Shown: positions 25,441-37,800 of the stretch, one piece after another
Position numbering within the stretch: the first letter of the stretch is position 1
Layout of the letters: each line of letters begins with the position of its first letter
Origin: Larus michahellis
Lineage: Eukaryota > Chordata > Aves > Charadriiformes > Laridae
Direction: 5' to 3'
Assembly (NCBI RefSeq): GCF_964199755.1
Contig: NC_133900.1
Coordinates: 23,041,701-23,105,700 of the forward strand
Length of the DNA: 64,000 nucleotides
Notes under the pieces: model-generated
What the model was told of the DNA's origin: nothing
Seen by the model: only the letters and a program-made list of their open reading frames with translations
Databases searched by the model: none
Translations under genes and position numbers: made by a program

Positions 25441-27848
25441 TGTAATAGAAGTTCAGCTTTTCATTTACCTTTCTGATGACTTTATGACACTTCATCAATA
25501 TATTTAAAAACAAAACCAAAAAAACCAAACAAACCAAAAGCTTATTTCTTTCCTCTTCACCTTTTTTTATGGTACATATAGTAGAAAGAAATCACATCAA
25601 CAATAGAAAAAAAAATCTCCTCCTTATTGTAAACCTCTTAACAGTCTCCATTCCAGTTCAGAAGAGTACTTTATTCCTGTAAAGCACCAGTGGATATTTG
25701 TTTCTGTCTTTCTCAAGTAAAATTTTCTGAATATATGCTTAATCTGAATATGACTACAGATGGCCAAAACTTTGTTTTGGTTTGTCTTTACAAATGGTTG
25801 ATGTTGGAAACATAACAGCCCAGGATGGCTAAAGATAAGAGAACTAACAATCCAGTGAGGCTTAAATTGGAAGTAAATCAAATTTGTTATGGTCCAAAAT
25901 GATTGCACTTGGAAAAAGAACTGAACTGTCTACAAGCAGTGACAGCTGTTGCAGATATAAGAGATACAGTAGTGACCTCAACTTATGAGAAACAAGAAAT
26001 AGTGTTCTAAGTACAAATACTTATGCAGGTTAGAGTTCAGAATTAGCAAAATCACCACTCGCCCTCTCTCCATTGTATACACAAACATATATACACAGTC
26101 TCTCTCTGTATCCACATTATACAGAGTAATAGATGTAAATTAGCAAAATTACTCCAGACTAAGAAAATAAATGTCAATACAAAGACTGATAATATTAATG
26201 AAAAAAGACAATTTTAAATAATACTCTGAAATCAAATATCATGAACTTAAAGAATTTGAGTTAATATTGGATTTCAAAGAAATGCAAATTTATTAAGGTA
26301 AGAGATTCCTTAGTGGGAATAATCACAAACCCACATCTCTTTGTTGCAGCATTGCATTATAACCATAAGATCACGATTTATGTATTTATCTCTCCTGATC
26401 CCACGCTGGAAAGGTCAGCAGTCCAGCTGTCCTTCCTACCTGCAGGACAGCAGTGGCTGAGCTGCCGCAGCATGGGCTCTGCATCAAGGCAGTTAAAGAC
26501 CTTTATGTTAAGACAGAATTCCTGTCAGTCGTCCCAAAGTAACTTAATCCCCTGCTTATGACTCAAGACACATTTAGTTTCATTATATCACTTCAGGGCA
26601 AAGCAGTTGCTCTTGTACTGGAAATGGTTGGACACGGGTTAAGAGATTATAGGGAGACCTTTTTCCCTATACTGGGGGGAGGAAATCAGTGCTTGTGAGG
26701 CAGATACAAAAATGCTGCTGTTGTCATTTAAGAAACCCATTAACTCATTTGAACAGAACACATACAAACATTTAAGAAGTGGATCTTCACATAAACATAG
26801 AACAGTTGAGGTTGGAAGGCACCTCTGGAGATCACCTGGGCCACGCTCCCTGCTCAAGTAGGACCATCTAGAGCTGGTTGCAACAAGTCTACTTGCAAGA
26901 ATCCTAATAATTTTTACTCTAAGCATTTTCACATCAACTACAAACCACTCCAGGTCAAAAACTGTCTCTCTCACTATGTCATGCTGCCTAGTGAGTGATC
27001 AGGAAACAGCAGAAGATCTGTTCCAGATTCTTCTTTATCCTCTTAAATTAGGTTCTCATAAGGGTCATAAGATCCATAATTTCCATATGGGCTAATTCTG
27101 GAGAACAGTAAATTATTGACAGGACTGCAGTTGCAAATTAAAATATAGGTGGAGGTGAGGAAAATACTCTTTCCATTCACTGGTATGTTATAGTACAAGG
27201 CCAAACTAACTCCATGGAGGAATATAGCAAAGACAGACTATTCCCAAGGAACAGAAGTTACCACATCATGCAGCTTTCATCATTTCACATTTACGGGCAA
27301 GGAGAGATGAGATCAGCGAGATGTTACAAAGGAGGAAAAAAAACCCAAAAAACAGTTATTTTACTATATCGTGGATTTAGTTTCTACCACTTGCTCAACC
27401 GAAATCTTGCTCTGCATTATTTCTGTAGAATATATTAGCTGGCAGGTAGATAATAGGAAGAATGAAAAACCAAAACCCTCTCTCTCTTGGTAACAATCTG
27501 TACTGATAGTATTCCAGAAGGAATGTCACAACAACTCTCCCGTTTGTTTTCTCTTTGTTTCAGGACTGTTTCCATGGATCCCCAAACCTAGGCCCCACTG
27601 AAGGGCTCCCTAGAGCATAACGCCACGTAGCAGCAGGTCACAGACCATGCATCACATGTGGGACACAAACAGAATTCCAGTAGCACAGTCAACACATTAA
27701 ACCCCTTGCAAAAACAGTTTACTGTTCAGGACTTCAACACACTAGTATTCGAGGAAAGAGAGACAGGCCCTGGAACACTATTAGAAGTGCAGATAACTTA
27801 TTGCAGTCCCTTGTGCTATATTAGCTTTTAGTTCTAGGGAGGGAGAAC
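25441..27848. other. Intergenic sequence between the two duplicated blocks
   Basis: No gene seen. It includes an A/C-rich tract at 25505-25540 and a CR1 fragment near 26795. The remainder is A/T-rich with only short chance open frames. Confidence 0.6.
26795..26882 (-). repeat. CR1 LINE 3'-end fragment
   Basis: The plus strand reads ACATAGAACAGTTGAGGTTGG, then AAGGCACCTCTGGAGATCACC, followed by CCTGCTCAAGTAGGACCATC and TAGAGCTGGTTG. This is the reverse complement of the avian CR1 3' region. It is 5'-truncated, moderately diverged, and in minus orientation. Confidence 0.85.
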
Positions 27849-27990
27849 TATTATAGAAAGCAGTCTCATTTCTTGCTCACCTACTTTTGTATGTGCAGTT
27901 TATGAGAAAAAGTTTCTGTATTTTAAGTATATATGCATATTATTAAGTGCCTGAGAAAGTCTTCTTCCACAGCCACTTTTTTAAAAAATC
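27849..27990. repeat. Copy 2 of a 142-bp direct duplication
   Basis: Matches 25299-25440 base for base apart from about seven substitutions and has no gaps. Similarity ends sharply at both edges: the sequence before it is a purine-rich GGGAGGGAGAAC, and after it CCAAATGAG. Confidence 0.9.
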
Positions 27991-30599
27991 CCAAATGAGT
28001 TTGAGGCAGCATTTAGCGTTGGGGTGGATATAGTTATTATTGCTCCACCACACCCCAATGCATCCATCCATGCAACAATTAGCTTAGGTGAAATGTTTTC
28101 TGCAATTCTGCCCTTTCTCAGCTATGAAATCATTCCAACGTGTCTTCAAGTTTACCATTACTGCACATGAATCTACACCTCCCTACAATATCTGGAGTTA
28201 AAAGTACTGTAAGTGCAACTTAAGCCAACTGGCTCTTGTGAAATCTTGTTTGTTTCTTGGAGAGACGCTTAGCACATTTCTTCGTGGTAGTTTAAAAAAC
28301 TAATCTGCCGTCCTCATGCCAAAATAGAATTTGTCATCTGCCAAGAAATGACTTTCCCAACACTGTCCAGGCCATTATCTCAAACCCCGACCTGTAATAA
28401 TTAACTTCCAAGCATCTGGGAGGCTAAATTGCTCAGTGATCTGTCTTTTTCTATGCAAAGGCAATACTCATTCATGAGAGTCACTAATTAGTTTACATTC
28501 ATTTTTCCCCTCAGGAAAAATTACAGAATGAGTGCTGGGATAAACCACTTTGTTACACCCTCAGATTTATAAAATGCAGTCTTTCACCAAGTACTCAAAG
28601 GAAAAGTTGTGAGAATATGCCCATCTTTGAAAGCAACCTGAAGAGCAAAAAGGGCTCGTATGTTGCTATATAGTCCTTATCCCAGAGACAGTAAATCGAT
28701 GCGCAAATGGGTTTTGCCACTAATGAAATATCTATGTAAAGATATCACTGCTTACAGACATGACAGCAGATAATCCAGAAAGTGGTAGAAGGACCTGCTC
28801 ATACTTTACGGGTTGCATGTTAATTTTTTCTGTAGAAGGTGTATTGCCTGGCCAAAGAACCACCGGCGAATGCTAAAGAGGAATTTTGCTCTAACATTAA
28901 CGTGGCCAGCTACTGACCTCTGCCTTGTTCAATTGCCAGCCGTGAATTCCAGCCATTTCATACTTCAAACGGAGTTTGGGAAAACTTCTCTACAGACCCC
29001 TATAACGTTACAAAGACATGCAAGGAAAGCTAGCTGTACCTTAAAGAGAACGTTGAAGGTGCAAACTCCAAGCAACTGAGACTTAAGGGTGAAAAGCAAG
29101 TTACAAGTGCTGTTACCAGTCTGAATGCTCTGAAGCCTTAGCGGTCTGTTAATGTTGTTAATCTGCCCTAATCTAAACCTCAGAAATTCTCTACTGATAC
29201 CCCAAGGGGGTTATAAAATGATAATGGAGAGAAAGTTGGACCCACTGACTGGCCTTGCCACAGGCCACAATTACTCTGTGACATTAAAAATAAAAGGTTG
29301 TCCCCTTCGACATTGAGCAGCAGTAGGGGTCAATGTATGCATCTTATCAGTGGGTTTCAGTCGTCTGACAGCAGACGAAGGGAAAGGCTGTGTAATCCTC
29401 CCCAGACCCAAGAATGAAAACCAGGAGGACACTGAAATAGGCACAGACTCATCTTCCTTTCTCTCGTCTGCCCCACCCTCCACCCCCAGCTTGTCTCGTC
29501 TCCTCATCCCTTATCCCCACCCTGTTCCTTTCCCTCCCCTTGCTGTCAGGCACAGGTTTCTAGCCTGTTTCTAAATCTTTCTTCAGCTCCTCGTGCCAAG
29601 CTCTGTTCTCTGGACTACTTTTCCTTTGTATCTCACTGTGGCTCCTAGCCATATGCTCTATAGCTGGGTTTCCTTTCCCCACTTCTTAATCCCTACCACC
29701 TTTCTTGAAGCTGAAAGCCCATGTTCTCTTTCCCCAGCCAACCCTTGTAACCCCATAGCTTAGTTTTCCATAGACTCTTTCATTTTCCTTTCCTCTAGCA
29801 CTTTCCCTCCTCACGGTAGTTCCCATTTCCCTTCTCCTGGCAAGGCAGTAGCCTCCAGTCCCATCAGATTGCCCATCACCACTACACCGGCACACCTGCC
29901 TACATATGACAGGTAATGCTGGACAATCTCCAGCCAGCTCTGCTGGGAGCCTTGCTCCTCAGGCCACCCTCCAGCCCAGGGGACCCAACACTGCCCCACA
30001 ATGTCACATCGCTTCACGCCCCGATGTCCCCAGAACGTGAAGGAGGGGGCAGAGGAAAAAGGAGGCTGTTTAGGCCTGCTTGGTACCTGCCTTTCAACTA
30101 TTCTCCAGCCCTTTGGTGTAAAGTTTTAATCAAGGCTATTCTGGAGCATCTGGACGAGTTTAATGGTTGTAACAAAACCAGTCACAAGGCTTCCTCTAAA
30201 ATTCTGTGGGACTAGATGAAATTTTAAGTCATCAGTTCCAAGCTCATGTGAATTCCTTTCCCACAAAAAGGCTGAAAAACTGAAACAATTTTTTAAACTC
30301 ATACAACTCTTACCACAAAACTCTTATTACAAAACTCTTCATTCTTCTTTAAAGATGATACTATTGCATAGATGACCTCAGCAAGTGCAACCAATCACAA
30401 ACTCATACATCTTCTAGGAGTGCTTCACTGCAGGGGAAAATAGCAAAAATATATGTGGCTAACTTTATTGCCGTAAATATTAAGGGCTTTCAGTCTGACT
30501 AATTGCACACCTTGAGTCATTCACTGAAGTCAACAAGTAACTTGTAAAAACAACAAAAAACTCCATAAGCAAATAATGATAAAATCCTTTCCCTCAAAG

Positions 30600-31080
30600 A
30601 CAAGCATGTCAAATTCATTGCAATTAATGATATTAATGAATTAAATGAAATCAAGGTGGCCAGCTAGCATTTCTAGCGCATGTATTTGCGTGCATATATT
30701 ATACACACAAGGATGCATATAACCGAGTGCTCAGAAGTCTCTTTTGTAAAATTCACTGGGCGTCCTGGCCAAGATGAATGCTGGATTTTAGCTGTTATTT
30801 CCATTCATAATTGAATAGCAATTTTTCAGACAGAATAATCTCAGAGTTTTCATATTAAAATGACAGCAGTTTATGAATCAATCTATGGGCTTTGTCATTT
30901 AATGATTCATTTATTTTAAAAAGACCAGATTAATATCGATGATTCCTTTCATTGGGTTACACACCACATTTTATGTCAGTTGCTCCTAATACGATGTTGG
31001 GCTTTTATTAATTTCTTCTCCATTGTTGCATTTCCCACTGTTGTTGTTGGAATACAAACAAATAAGGAAACTCACCTCAG
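30600..31080. promoter_or_regulatory. Candidate conserved non-coding block, TAAT-rich
   Basis: The segment is unusually dense in homeodomain-type cores, including ATTAATGATATTAATGAATTAA-like sequence near 30625 and TCATTTAATGATTCATTTA near 30895, plus ATCGAT and TGACAGC motifs. No protein is encoded. Only the texture suggests an enhancer-like element; no alignment was possible. Confidence 0.25.
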
Positions 31081-32769
31081 AGGTATTAGCCTTTTCTTAT
31101 GACATCAGTGTGTAGGCTGTCCATAGCCGAGGCATCGGTTAGTCACTCGCACCATCTGTGTGGGCCCGGAGAAAGCAAGATGTAATCTGTCATATGGTGA
31201 GCTTTGTACAAAACAGCAACAATCCGCATTCAGCTGCACAGATGAAATGGATCCCTTGAGGAGCTTCAGTCTGCCAGAGCGTGCGCTTGTGGGTGTCAGC
31301 TGCTGGGGGTCAGCTCTTCATAAACGCAACGAGGGAAAACTTTCTGTTTGTCCAGACAAGAATCGGGAGGGTGGTGGCAGTTTCACAGACTAGAGTTTGC
31401 TAGCCAAACTGCGGTGGTATTAAGTAGCACTTTGAAATTCCAGAGCCAACATCCTTTCTCATTTTTACTGACGTAAGAAAATTTGCTCTGGGATGATTTG
31501 AATACAAGAAAGGAGAAAACGATGAAATCATTCCTTTTAGGTTTTTAGTCCCCACAGGAGTAAACCCATTGTCTTCCCAGGCCTCTCTGAAGCTACCACG
31601 ATGTTGTTCCTCAAAGCAGGGAAGGCAGGGGTCTACCACGCAAAGGAAAAGGCTAAATGTATAGTTTGCAGGTCTATAAAAGTCTCCCTGTACAGCAGTG
31701 TGCAAAGGAAGAACCAGACGTGCACAGGATATATCCCCAGGCTACCTCACCTATTTGGCTGCAATTTATGAACATGTTACCTTTTACTCACACCCCTCAA
31801 ATAGCACCTCTCCACTGACTTCTTTGGCAGTCATCTCTATATTTTATTTTTGGTGCATAAAGATGACAATTACATGAAGGTAAAGCAGCATTTTTACCTA
31901 CGGCACTTGCATGTTCCCAAGAAAAGTGTACTAGAGCCTTTACTGCCCTACATCAAATTACTTCAGCTTGTGCTGAACAGAATTCCTGTAATACTTTTTT
32001 TCCCTAGATAGGTGTCTTGTCACAAGCCCTACCATTACAGATACTGTAAGATGACACCAATGCCATGCCAACTACTTTGGTTTTATAAAGGATATCTGTG
32101 GAGACTACTTTCAAGGACAATTACTGACTCCAACCTCCTTCTTGTACTGGTACCAAGTAGCCTGAAAGGCATTATCAGTTGCTGAACAATGGTTGTCCTT
32201 TCTTCCTTATATACTGTTTGCTACTTTTTTGGGCTTTAAGTAAAATCTCTGATACTTATATTCAGAGCAAGAATACAATCTCATGCACAAATTTATTATT
32301 GAGCATAGTTATTTTTAGGGAACACTGGGTTTTTTCCTAGTGGCTAGTTTCACCACAGAGGCACAGATGAGCATAAATACTTTCCCCAGCTGTGGCTGTG
32401 GAATGGAGAACAGAACCAAGCAGCAGAGAACTGTGATCTTTAGCAAACAAAAGACTCTGAAACTCCAAGGGAGGAGGAATGCAGTCTGTCTTCTCATCCC
32501 AACAGTCATCAGAAGGGGGAAAGCCAGCTTTCTACTGTAAAGCTTTTTCTGTAAGCACTACAGCCAACCCTTTTCATGTTCTGCTGCATCTAATAGTCTG
32601 TGCTCTTCTTGTATGGTTTCTAGGAGAACTCTCCATGCTCCATAAGGGCAGACAGATGAGACAGTTACAAGTATCATAACAAAGCTCTCAGGAGCTAGGG
32701 GTAGGAGAGCAGGAAGAAGTGGAAAATGCAATATAAGGAATGAGTTACTGCCAATGCATGTTTTCTCCA

Positions 32770-33060
32770 GAGCCTATAACAAATATAAAGTTAGGTTACC
32801 CATCTTACAAAATCTGCGATTTTATTAAACAATTAGTTCAACTATTATTTTGAACTAAGTTGATTCCATGTTTAATGCAGCCCAGCCAGTGTCACATGAC
32901 TGGCAGACACACAATTAGTGAGTGGTTTCATGAGTTAATTGGACCTATTTGGGAGCTCTATTTAAAATTTTTTTCAAGCTCAGGGGATGACTGCAATTAA
33001 ATTCACTTCATTGGAGTTGTTAGCTTGATGACAAGCCTCTTTAAATCAAACTTTTACTGT
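32770..33060. promoter_or_regulatory. Candidate conserved non-coding block with inverted repeat
   Basis: Contains several TTAATT/TTAAAT-type sites and an inverted repeat at 32885-32904, GCCAGT-GTCACATG-ACTGGC, whose centre includes the E-box variant TCACATGA (bound by MITF/USF-type bHLH-zip factors in other genes). Composition is complex and non-repetitive. A regulatory role is inference. Confidence 0.25.
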
Positions 33061-34804
33061 CATTTTTCCTTACACTCTTCCCTTCAATATCCTGAGCATA
33101 ACTCTTAAGAAATTAATATTTTAGGGTATCTCCACTTTGCCTGCCATTTTTAAAGAGATGATTCCCAGACATCTCCCATGCTCTCCAAGTTAAGCACCAA
33201 TAAAGCATCTCAGCACTCTAAAACCAGAGTCAATTCAGGCCTCAATCCAAATCCCTTAAAAAATCTACTGGGCTCTTTCAACTGATCGTGATAGACGTTG
33301 GTTTTAAGATGTTTGAGTACCTATCAGTTCTCACTAGAAGACCTGGCCCTATACATCACATACATGAAACCGCTTGGTTCTAGGACCTGTAGTAAGGACA
33401 ACTGAGTAAAAATGTGACAGAAATGCTGATGAAGTGATTTGCATTAAAAAAAACCAAAACAAAACAAAATATAATTTGTAGCTTTAGCCAGTTATTTTTT
33501 ATGGAATTGTGCTTAACAGATGGAAGTAATTTTTCTGAAAAGAGTATGAAAGAGAGGCCCCTGAAATTTTATGAAGGGGTGAACAAATGCATTTTGGCTG
33601 CCAGATGCCCAAGACACACCACCAAATTCCTAGTGGTCTAGGAAAAAAGCTGCAATGTGAGTTTTACTGTGTCACGTGTTAGGAGGTGACAGAGGTGAAT
33701 AGCTTTGGTTGTTAAAATTAGTAAAGCAGGCTACCTTTGTTCTTCCATTCACAAACAAAATAGATAAGCACTGAATAGTCTCTTAACTATTTGTATTTCA
33801 GTCTCTTTGCTACAACTTTGTGTACTGTCTTCAAAAAACAGATTAGCATATATTATGATGTTTGGATTACTATCACGTGGGATAATTGAAAACACAGTTA
33901 CATTACCTCTCAGGCGCAAAGCTTTTTTCCAGGATAGTTACCCGGAAGAAAGGCAAGCCATGCTGTAAGCAATCGGCAACAATTGAGATGTGGCACAAAT
34001 GAGTATAAACAAAAGGAGTTGCATTTGCTTACCTCACCTCTGAATTTGATCTATTGATCTTAGCATATGAAAAGCAGTGGTACTGGGAGTAATTTAGCTG
34101 TAATTCCTACTCTGTTGTAGTTAACTGTCTGTCATTGACTTCAACCTGCAGAAGATCAAGTTCAGTATGGTTAAGAATTTCCCGGCTTTTAAAAGCATTA
34201 TCTTCAATACATTGCAAAGCAGAGGCAGGACATAAAGGTCTGATCCCAACTGCCTTTAAAAAAAAAAAACAAATATCAATAAGACCTTTGCTATGAAACT
34301 TCAGTGGAATCAGGATTAAGGTTTTAGGCCACAAGAGAAAAATCACGTGTGATAAATAACACTGTACGGTTTCAGACTGGTTTAAGAAAACTCTACCGTC
34401 GTGTGCTTCCAACAAGTTGTGGTCAGTCTGTCAAAAGTTGTTGAAAAAAAAATCCTTACAAATATGTAGGAATATAAAAGAGCATTCAGAATGAGAACAA
34501 CTCAGAAAAGGGTTACACATAGCAAACAATGTTCACGTTGAAATGCATAAGACATGCTTCCTCTCACTGGAACACATGCTTTATGATTTTCAAATCAATC
34601 TAATCTCACTTGAAGTGACACCATTGTCACCGGCCATAAAGTACAATCTCACAACATTACTTTTTAAGGTAAATAATTTGTCTGAAAGAAGAAAAGAATA
34701 ACTGTTCTTAGACATAGTACCTGTTGCTAGCCTTTTCCCAGGATGCAGCTGCCATTTGCATGGCACTTGTACCACTCTATAGCTTAAGGTAAAGATATAG
34801 CCCT

Positions 34805-34854
34805 AACAACTCTCTTTTCTCTCTCTCCCTCTTCTTTTTTTTTTTTTTTTTTTT
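34805..34854. repeat. CT-rich microsatellite followed by a T20 homopolymer
   Basis: A pyrimidine tract of CTCT/CCCT units runs into 20 consecutive T at 34835-34854. Read on the minus strand it is a poly-A followed by GAAGAG units. No retroposed gene body is evident next to it. Confidence 0.85.
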
Positions 34855-37800
34855 AAATTCCCAAGTGTTAGAGAAAGAAGAGATTTTTGACTCCAGGAAC
34901 AACAGCCACAGCCCATGGAAAGCAGAAGCAAGCAAAAGTCTTTTTGGTACACCCAATTCCCTCCCCAAGACAGACAGACATCATTTTTTCAGATGAGACA
35001 CAACCCGGCACTCCACAAAACAAAAACAAAAATTTTTTTAAAGTGTATGACACAATGGAGGAAAGAGTTTAGTGCTGAGGGTAAATTCCAAATCACTCGG
35101 CATGTTTTCCTGGATTCTCTCTTACGTAACCCCCAAAATTCAGTCTCAGAACAGCCTGCAGGGAACAGAGGGGAGTGGGTCAGGAGCTCATTGACAATAC
35201 CAACCACATGTGCACATACACACACAGCCACCACACACACACACAGCAACATGAATTAGCTAGTCCACTGCAAATGTCAGCCAATTTATGTAATATCCTT
35301 TTATTCGGCATTTCAGGTTGAAAAATCTCAATAAACAGTCTCTGAAGAATTAGAAGTGGGGGAAGTTAGTTGGATTCATAGTCTTTCCCCAGTCACCACT
35401 GTTGTTGGCTGCTTGATAGTCTATACATTAATTGGATTAAATCACCAGTGAACCAGCAGGCATTTATTTCCTAAGAATCACCAATGCAATTGGTGTTAAC
35501 AAGTTCTAATTATTATTAACCGCAGCTGTCATTTTAAGTTGACTAAGCACAACAACTCTGGGCTGCTGCTGTTCATGTTATCCCACGAGGTGCACAGAAG
35601 ACTTACTTCCAGAATCCAATTTGTCCAGAGAATAGTTTTTCAGATGGTGAAGAGCCAGAAAGTACAGACTGGATGACAGCAGTGCTAAGATTTGCTGATT
35701 TAACACACCTAGGAAACAAAGGAAGAGCTGAGAAGCTGGGGGAGAGTATGGAGATGAATAGAGTGGATATAAATAATACCAATGATTTCCCCATCCAGCC
35801 TTTCTAGTGAAGAAATCCATTGGTGGTATACTTACACCCCCTGAAACAGGATCAAGAATCTCACCCGTTCAGCACTTCAGAATTACATCTTGGGCAGATC
35901 ATGAAATACGACCTTTGATGCTACATTACGTTACTCTTCTATTATTTTTTTTTAATTACTTTCATTTCAGAGTTCTGATTTCCTGTTCTTTCTAGGACAC
36001 TGAGCAGTAATAAGCTGCAATGAATACTGCAGTCTTTTTTACAAATTGGAAGGAAAGAGGAAGAAAGCAGATTTTCTATTCAGCACAAAACAGAAGAAAT
36101 TTCAAGTAATTGGCTTGCAATCAGAAACAAAAGCTGTTCTGCTCAAAATAAAGCTTACAATGCACATCAGGCAGAATTCTGAAATTCTATCATATCCCTT
36201 CACAGGAATTGAAAAATCTAAGAAAAATTTAGGGTTAAAGTTCCAAAACCAAACACAGAAATTCACAATGAAATAAGTGGTCTCTATGTCCATAACGATG
36301 TCATAAGGGAAAAACAAAACATCTAATCAGTAAGCACAAAAGCTTGAATCTTTACATTTGTTACAGTACTTGTGTTTATTATGAACACCTTTATTGACTT
36401 TGAATGCCCATAAAAAACTCACCTGATGAGCCTTCCCTTAAAAGCCATTGGTTTATGCTCCTCTTCAAAGTATAAAATTAAGTTTTTCCTACTCAAAACA
36501 TCTTAATAACTGATTATACATTTAGGATTATTTATATGAAGGAGTAGACTTTTTTGTTTTTAAAATGATGAAGGTTCAAAAAATTGTGTTATGTTTGGTG
36601 TACTATTTTATTATGTACTTGACTGGTCAAATAATTTTCTTGCAGCTATTTTGAACCTCCATGACAAAATAATCTGTTTATTCAGTCTCATGACTGATCT
36701 GATCTACATGAAGAAATTTTATTCTGGAGAGTTTTGTTTTATTGTAGTCATCTTCAATTCTAATTAATACTTCTGGTTTTGATGGAGAAGACAGATCTAT
36801 TCAACATATGAATCTAAGCTCTAAAACTGAGGGTAACATAATTCTGTCAAAGATAAGGGAATGCATAGAAAATTAAAAAATAAATCTGGTTTACATGAAA
36901 GGAAAATGTTCAGCAACAGTCTTAAACATTGTGAAAGCATCCATTTCATTTATTTACAAGATTTAAGTTCTTTTTCTGACTTTTCTTTTTCAGTAACTAA
37001 AGTTTCCATTTGTCTTGCTCCTCCTGGAAATACAGCATAAACAATAACATAAGTTGTTATTACAAATACTTAGATGACTTTGCTGAAAGAGTATTTACCT
37101 CAAGCATGTCCCAAGAGTCATCAGATCCAGTTTGGCTTAAAGGTTTTGTCTAAGATTAAATGCAAAATGGCCCTTTAGGTCAAAGTAAGACAGAGGATAT
37201 GTTAGTAAAAAACCTACACGAAATACAAAAGTATTGGAGATTGCATTCTACTTTAAGCTTAAAAAGATTATGTCTCAACATATCATTGTCAATGACCCTT
37301 TATTTAAATGAATCCAGTTGATATGAACTGAATAGACCATTTTCCAGAACAGGAGGCACATTTATATGTCTTAAACGTGGACTATCATTACATGCCATTA
37401 CATGGTATCTCCGAAAAAAAAAAAACCAGCAAGCTCCAGACTTGCTCTAAATCCTCCTGAATTCAGTCTCTTTTGACTGAAATACAAATTTTAGCGATGT
37501 CTGATGAGGTGCCTCCTCCAAGAAACCCCACTTGTAGAGAGCATGCAGACACCACAGACCTTGCAGTATGCAGGAAGATAGATGGTAATCTCTAAAACTG
37601 AGATTAATATAATCCTCTACCACAAAGAAATAAGCAGAAGTGATGGATTTTTATTTTATTTTCAACTTGGAATTTGTTTTACTTAGAGATGTTTAATTTA
37701 TAATTACATCGTGCTGCCTGAATGCTTAGTTGTGTTATGGCTCCCTGCCCAGAGATCCTCACGGATACAGCTTTTAACAATTTCTTTGTGTTTCACAAAT

